Assembly: GCA_020637815.1 (NCBI GenBank)
Contig: JACKJS010000001.1
Coordinates: 1,364,001-1,428,000, forward strand
Source of the DNA: Hyphomicrobiaceae bacterium
Lineage (GTDB): Bacteria; Pseudomonadota; Alphaproteobacteria; Rhizobiales; Methyloligellaceae
Length of the DNA: 64,000 nt
Direction of reading: 5' to 3'
The stretch's first letter is position 1. Each line of letters starts with the position of its first letter. The notes beneath the pieces are model-generated. The model saw nothing but the letters and a program-made list of their open reading frames with translations, did not search any database and was not told the DNA's origin. The translations under genes and the position numbers were made by a program. Shown one piece after another: positions 59,383-64,000 of this stretch.

Positions 59383-62300
59383 ATGGGGGCCGGCGATCCG
59401 CGTATTCGCGCGGGAAATCATTGTGGCGACAACGAAATTGCGCCTCACGTTACGAATGCCGCCGCGCTTCCCCGCCGCCATCGCTTCTTTGCCGGCGCGG
59501 CGCTGGCATCGGCTCTTTTCGCATCCACAATGCTCACCGCCCCGGCCCGCGCACAACAGGCCGTGTTCATCCCATTGTCGTTTACGCCGGTTACGGTCAC
59601 CAACACGAATAACTGTGTTTTTGTAGGCACTTGCGCTTTCATCAACACGACCTTTCCGGGCGCCTCTATCGATTTCACCAACACGGGCAACTTCGCGACG
59701 ATTGGCATCGGTTCGATCGGAATTCTGACGAATACGCTGCTTGGTGGCGGGATCAAGATCGACAATTCCGGAAATCTCGCCACGCTCGGCGCCGGTGCGA
59801 TCGGCATTTCGGCGAATACGACGCTGGGCGGTTCGATCAAGATCCACAACTCGGGCGATATCGCCACGGCGGGGCTCGGGGCCATCGGAATTGTTGGGAA
59901 CACCATCTATGGCGGGTCGGTCAAGATCGACAATTCCGGCGATATCGCCACGGCCGGCCTCGGGGCCATCGGAATTGTCGGGAATACCGTCTATGGCGGC
60001 TCCGTCAAGATCGACAATTCCGGAAATCTCGCCACGCTCGGCGTTGGCGCCATCGGCATCAGCGCCACGACGCTCCTCAAGCCGGGGAAGGTCACCGTCG
60101 AGAACAGCGGGAATCTGGCCACGCTTGGGGTCGGCTCCATTGGTATCTTCGCCACGACGCTGTCTCAAAACAGCGATGTCAGCATCACCAATACCGGCGA
60201 CGTCACGACCCGCGGCATCTTCGCCTATGGGCTTTTCGGCACTACGCTCGGCCCCCGAAGCGACGTGACCATCACGAATGGCGGTACGGTCACCACGCGC
60301 GCCGCGGACGCCGATGGCGTCTACGCCGCAACCTTCGGCCGCAACAGCGACATCAAGGTTACGAACACCGGAGAGATCGATACCTCCGGCATCGATGCGG
60401 AAGGTCTTCACCTCACGACGACCGGCCGCAACTCGAATGTGTCGGTGGACACGAGCGGATCGATCAAAACCCGGGGCGCCTTTGCCGAAGGCGTCAACGT
60501 GGCTACCTATGGGCGCAACGCCGATGTGACCATCGCGAACAGTGGCGAGATCGAAACGCACGGCCGGCTTTCCGACGGCATCTACGCCTACACGGGTGGC
60601 CGGAGAAGCACGCTGTCCATCGAGAATTCCGGATCTATTCACGCGAACGGCCGCCGCGCCTATGGCATTTACGCAGTCACGGTCGGCAATGCCTCGCCGA
60701 TCACGGTCAACAACAGCGGCGACCTCTTCGGCTCGACAGCAGCCCTCTTCGCCTACAGCGCCACCTCCACCACGGTCAACAATAGCGGCGACATTTCCGC
60801 CGGTAGCGGGCTTGCCATCGACACGGAGGGTGCGAGTTCGTTCATCAACAACGCGGGCCTGATCACCGGTTTCGTCGACCTGACCGACAGCGCCGACGTC
60901 TTCAAGAACATGTCGGGCGGCGAATTCCACGCGCAAGACGTTAGCAATTTCCGGGGCGGCAGCGATCTCTTCAAGAACGAGACCGGCGCGACGGTGCGTA
61001 CAGCAGACCGGTACAATGCCAACGAGGTGACGCGCTTCATCGGATTGGAGCGGTTCGAAAACCGCGGGCTCATTACGATGGTCGATGGGCAGATCGGCGA
61101 TCAGTTCCGTATCTCGAATACACCTGGCGGCACCGACACCGTCTTTACCGGATCGAGCGGCTCGACCCTCGGCGTCGACACGTTCCTCGGCGGACCGGGG
61201 TCGAAATCCGACACGCTCGTGATCGAAGGCAGCGCCAAGGGGCGCACGCGGCTTGCGGTCAACAACGTCAATCCTGGACCGGGGCGCCTCAACCGCGAGG
61301 GCATTCCCGTCGTGTTCGTCGATGGGAATGTGAATGCCTCGAACTTCTATCTCGACAAGCCCATCGACACGGGCTTCTTCGAATACGATCTCTTCTTCGT
61401 ACCGACCGGAAGCGGCTTCTTCGAGCTCAGAAGCCATGCGGGCGGCGGCGCGCACGTCCTGCCGCAGATCGTGACGACCATCCATGAGACATTCCACAAC
61501 TCGACGGAAACCTGGTTCGACCGGTCCACGGACTTGCGCGCGCTGCTGGCGCGCGGCTCGGTCTGCGACGACATCGCAAGGCCGGAGGAGCGCGTCAGGT
61601 GTCAAGACCTTTACGATGTGACGCCGGCAGTCTGGGCACGCGGCGCCGGATCCTGGTTCAACTTCGACGGCAACGCGACGACGAAGGCGAACGGTAGGAC
61701 CTACCGCTACGACCTCGGCCACGATCTCAATATCTGGCAGGTTGAATCAGGAGTGGACTTCGGCAAGGAAGCCGTCCTGACGCCGGACGATATCCTCGTG
61801 CTCGGCGTGCTCGGCGGCGCGGTGAAGTCCGCGCTCGATTACAACGCGCTGGCGCGGTCCTATGATATCAGCAGCCTAGAAGCCGGCGCCTACGCCACCT
61901 ATCTGCGCGGCGGCTTCTTCCTCGACACGCTGTTCAAGGCGTTCTTCGGAACACTTGAGCCCAAAGGTGCGGTCGAGTTTCCGGAAACGCTGGATACGCA
62001 GACCTACGGCCTTCGCGTCGACAGCGGCTATCGCTTCGGCGGTGTGAAGGACGGCCCCTTCGTCGAGCCTCTTGCGACGGTCGCCGTCTCTTGGACGCAT
62101 ATCGACGACTTCTCGCATAAAGGTAACACCATCGACTTCAGCGACGACGAGCAAGTCCGGGGGCGCCTCGGCATGCGCGTCGGAACCTCCTCGCAGATTT
62201 GGGAAGGCACGACATTCGAGCCGTTCCTGATCGGTAGCGTTTGGGGCCTCCTCTCGGACGATTCCAGCGCCAAGCTGACCTCGACGGGCAACACCTTCGT

Positions 62301-62460
62301 TTTCACCGACGAGCCCGACGACGTTTGGGGCGAGATCTCGGGCGGGGTGAACTTCTTCAATCCCGAAGCGCAAACGTCCGTGTTCGCCAAGATGGACTAC
62401 ATCTTCGCTGACAATTCCGAGGGCGTCAGCGCAAAGGCCGGGATGCGCATCTCCTGGTAG
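59383..62460 (+). CDS. Autotransporter outer-membrane protein with beta-helix repeats
   Basis: I chose the ATG at 59383 (GGGGGA three bases upstream), giving 1025 residues. Longer starts at 59353 or 59185 lack a site. A signal peptide ends at PARA-QQ. The passenger has 12 perfect-length repeats (residues 96-439), each with an N-S/T-G turn, then a region with FINNAGLITGFVDLTDSADVF. The C-terminal 280 or so residues form the beta-barrel, beginning near PAVWARGAGSWFNF and ending in the final SAKAGMRISW. Such proteins are type V exporters displaying adhesins or S-layer-like surfaces. The target is unknown. Confidence 0.93.
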   Translation: MGAGDPRIRAGNHCGDNEIAPHVTNAAALPRRHRFFAGAALASALFASTMLTAPARAQQAVFIPLSFTPVTVTNTNNCVFVGTCAFINTTFPGASIDFTNTGNFATIGIGSIGILTNTLLGGGIKIDNSGNLATLGAGAIGISANTTLGGSIKIHNSGDIATAGLGAIGIVGNTIYGGSVKIDNSGDIATAGLGAIGIVGNTVYGGSVKIDNSGNLATLGVGAIGISATTLLKPGKVTVENSGNLATLGVGSIGIFATTLSQNSDVSITNTGDVTTRGIFAYGLFGTTLGPRSDVTITNGGTVTTRAADADGVYAATFGRNSDIKVTNTGEIDTSGIDAEGLHLTTTGRNSNVSVDTSGSIKTRGAFAEGVNVATYGRNADVTIANSGEIETHGRLSDGIYAYTGGRRSTLSIENSGSIHANGRRAYGIYAVTVGNASPITVNNSGDLFGSTAALFAYSATSTTVNNSGDISAGSGLAIDTEGASSFINNAGLITGFVDLTDSADVFKNMSGGEFHAQDVSNFRGGSDLFKNETGATVRTADRYNANEVTRFIGLERFENRGLITMVDGQIGDQFRISNTPGGTDTVFTGSSGSTLGVDTFLGGPGSKSDTLVIEGSAKGRTRLAVNNVNPGPGRLNREGIPVVFVDGNVNASNFYLDKPIDTGFFEYDLFFVPTGSGFFELRSHAGGGAHVLPQIVTTIHETFHNSTETWFDRSTDLRALLARGSVCDDIARPEERVRCQDLYDVTPAVWARGAGSWFNFDGNATTKANGRTYRYDLGHDLNIWQVESGVDFGKEAVLTPDDILVLGVLGGAVKSALDYNALARSYDISSLEAGAYATYLRGGFFLDTLFKAFFGTLEPKGAVEFPETLDTQTYGLRVDSGYRFGGVKDGPFVEPLATVAVSWTHIDDFSHKGNTIDFSDDEQVRGRLGMRVGTSSQIWEGTTFEPFLIGSVWGLLSDDSSAKLTSTGNTFVFTDEPDDVWGEISGGVNFFNPEAQTSVFAKMDYIFADNSEGVSAKAGMRISW
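59668..60699 (+). repeat. Twelve 28- or 29-residue tandem repeats in the autotransporter passenger
   Basis: Counting from the ATC at 59668, four units of 84 bases are followed by eight units of 87 bases; the sum is exactly 1032 bases (344 residues). The consensus per unit is (I/V)xIxNSG(N/D)(L/I)ATxGxGAIGI. Units 3 and 4 are nearly identical at DNA level, so the array probably still changes by recombination. Confidence 0.85.
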
Positions 62461-62664
62461 CTGCGCGGCACCCGCTTCCGGTCGAGGAAACCGCCGCCTC
62501 CCCGGCAGAACCGAACGCATTTTTGCCGCCTTCGTCGCGAAGGACGGTTTTCAGAACTCGGCCATGCTGCTAAGTGCTGACGAAGCCCGCCTTGCCAGGG
62601 CCTTGGTGATCTTCGAACCTCGCTCAAAATGGACCCGGGCAAATTTCTCTAGGGGAGACGAGGC

Positions 62665-62970
62665 GTGACAGAGCAAAACTCCGACCGGGATACAAAACAG
62701 CATATCGAGGTCGAGAACGCCGCGCGCGACAAGCATCAACTGCGCACCATGGCGGTGGCCGTCACGGCGGTGGTGTCGGTGATCGGCCTCGTGATTGCGG
62801 CGATCATCTATGCCATCGCGCTCAACCGTCTTTGGTTCCTGCACTTTCCGCTCGGCTTCTACATGCTGGCCCAAGGCATTCTGTTTTTCGCGATCTTCGT
62901 CACATTTTGGTATGTGCGCGTGCAGGAGAAAATCGACCTTACGCGCAGCATGAACGAGGAGATCGCCTAG
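62665..62970 (+). CDS. DUF4212 protein, small subunit of a sodium:solute symporter
   Basis: 101 residues from a GTG at 62665, after AGGGGAGACGAGG. It has a hydrophilic N-terminus and two membrane helices (VVSVIGLVIAAIIYAIALNR, then FPLGFYMLAQGILFFAIFVT), the latter followed by FWYVRVQEKID. DUF4212 proteins pair with an SSS-type permease; the permease starts four bases after its stop. Confidence 0.88.
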   Translation: MTEQNSDRDTKQHIEVENAARDKHQLRTMAVAVTAVVSVIGLVIAAIIYAIALNRLWFLHFPLGFYMLAQGILFFAIFVTFWYVRVQEKIDLTRSMNEEIA

Positions 62971-62973
62971 GCG

Positions 62974-64000
62974 ATGGCTCTGCAATCGCGTCAGCGCACG
63001 CCCAATCCGCATCTCGGCTCCTATTACGGCATCGTCGCCAGCGCCTTCGTCTCGCTGACGATCCTGCTCGCCATGGCCGAGCAGCTCGGCTGGCGCGACG
63101 GCTCGATCGCGCGGCTCATGATCCTGATGCCGCTGGTCCTCTACATAGCTGTCGCCGTCGCGGCGCGAACCCTGAATGTCGAAGACTTCTTCGTCTCGGG
63201 ACGCCGCGTGCCGCAGGTCTATAACGCGTTTCTTCTCGCGGTGATCACAGTCGGCGGGACGGGTCTATTCGCCTATACCGGCGCGCTGTTCTTCATGGGG
63301 TTCGACGGGCTCGCAATCGGGCTCGGCTGGACCTGCGGCCTATTGCTCGCGTCCATCTTATTCGTCCCCTACTTGCGGCGGGCGGGCGCCTACACCCTTC
63401 CGGCCCTACTGGGACAACGTTTCCGGTCGCAGCGAACGCGCATGCTAGCAAGCGGCCTTCAGATCGCTCCCACTATCTTGCTTCTCGCCGCAGAGGTAAA
63501 AATCGCGGCGATGGTGCTGGCGATGTTCCTGCCCACCGCCTACTGGATCTCCGTTGTCATCGTCGTCGTCTTTATTGCCGCAACGGGAATCCTCGGCGGC
63601 ATGCGTGCGCTGACGTGGTCCGGAAGCGCGGAGTTCATCACCGGCGGCCTCGGCCTCGCCATTCCGTTGACGGCGGTTGCCGTTGTCCTGACCAACCTTC
63701 CAGTGCCCCAATTCACCTACGGCGAAATGTTGGAGTCGCTCAGCAACGCGGAGACGACCACGGGCGTTACCGCGATCGCCCCCGGCATGCTCGCCGGGTT
63801 TCCCGGTCAAGAGCCGCTGGCAGCGGTCAAGCCGTTCCTTCAAACGTTCGGTACGATCTCCGAGGCGGGATTCTTCACGCTGTTCATATGCTTCACGATC
63901 GGAACGGCGGCGTTGCCCACATTGTTGTCGCGCAGCGGCGTTACAGCATCGGTCGCCGACCAGCGCCGTTCAACGGCCTGGGCTCTACTCCTCGTCGCCC
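62974..64000 (+). CDS. Sodium:solute symporter, SSS family (3' end outside window)
   Basis: The ATG at 62974 directly follows the DUF4212 gene, and the frame is open to the window end (342 codons seen). Helices such as VSLTILLAMAEQLG, AVAVAARTLNVEDFFVSGRR and LLAVITVGGTGLFAYTGALF match the subgroup that co-occurs with DUF4212 and often transports acetate or other small acids. The substrate is not established. Truncated by the window edge. Confidence 0.88.
   Translation, partial: MALQSRQRTPNPHLGSYYGIVASAFVSLTILLAMAEQLGWRDGSIARLMILMPLVLYIAVAVAARTLNVEDFFVSGRRVPQVYNAFLLAVITVGGTGLFAYTGALFFMGFDGLAIGLGWTCGLLLASILFVPYLRRAGAYTLPALLGQRFRSQRTRMLASGLQIAPTILLLAAEVKIAAMVLAMFLPTAYWISVVIVVVFIAATGILGGMRALTWSGSAEFITGGLGLAIPLTAVAVVLTNLPVPQFTYGEMLESLSNAETTTGVTAIAPGMLAGFPGQEPLAAVKPFLQTFGTISEAGFFTLFICFTIGTAALPTLLSRSGVTASVADQRRSTAWALLLVA

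Noticed and set aside
59668..60699. Regular repeats suggesting a CRISPR array
   Set aside because: The repeats are in-frame 84/87-base units inside a protein gene, with no short identical repeats and unique spacers, and no cas genes.
59272..61722. An 816-codon open frame antisense to the autotransporter
   Set aside because: It mirrors the repeats of the plus-strand gene, is rich in Arg/Val/Asp without known domains, and has no ribosome site. It is a shadow of a GC-rich gene.

Overview
The window is 64 kb of GC-rich (roughly 62%) bacterial chromosome. Gene families and order point to an alphaproteobacterium of the Hyphomicrobiales: yacG-maf-infA, hisD next to DUF2948 and UPF0262, cysG-DUF2849-cysI, and many small secreted proteins with Ala-rich signal peptides. 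Several traits recall methylotrophic Hyphomicrobiaceae or Methyloligellaceae relatives, but the genus is an inference. No ribosomal RNA, CRISPR array, integrase or intact transposase was found. Two tRNA genes, Phe(GAA) and Thr(GGT), lie at 41.2 and 48.8 kb.

Left part (0-18 kb). A cellulose-synthesis protein BcsS runs off the left edge, followed by a Ca2+/H+ antiporter. A five-gene minus-strand operon encodes a permuted ATP-grasp protein, an alpha-E protein, a transglutaminase, the proteasome-like protease Anbu and a DoxX membrane protein. Next come an RND efflux pump with its adaptor, a plus-strand sugar/lactone cluster (sorbosone-type dehydrogenase lipoprotein, SGNH hydrolase, SMP-30 lactonase), an MMPL transporter and a methyltransferase.

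Middle part (18-41 kb) looks accessory. It holds an arylsulfatase beside a second copy that lost about 600 internal codons, small secreted proteins, a decayed IS3-type transposase, bdhA with a patatin phospholipase, an MFS transporter, and a cluster of cupin, two peroxiredoxin-like proteins and a LysR regulator. A shared 15-bp palindrome (ATAGC-N5-GCTAT, a LysR-type T-N11-A box) occurs four times around that cluster and suggests one regulon, possibly including a small RNA. A six-gene operon follows: an Lrp/AsnC regulator, a glutamine-synthetase-like ligase, a NitT/TauT-type ABC transporter and a MetX-like hydrolase. It resembles an uptake and use system for an unidentified nitrogen compound. 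Broken genes fill the space up to tRNA-Phe.

Right part (41-64 kb) is mostly core. It holds yacG, maf, infA, a tyrosine-phosphatase-like gene, UPF0262, hisD, DUF2948 and murA, then a run of small secreted proteins and TauE/SafE. A complete assimilatory sulfate operon follows: ferredoxin, cysG, DUF2849, cysI, a DUF934-CysH fusion, cysD and cysN. The iron-sulfur motifs of CysH and the loss of an APS kinase imply direct reduction of APS to sulfite. A 1025-residue repeat-bearing autotransporter and the start of a sodium:solute symporter pair close the window.
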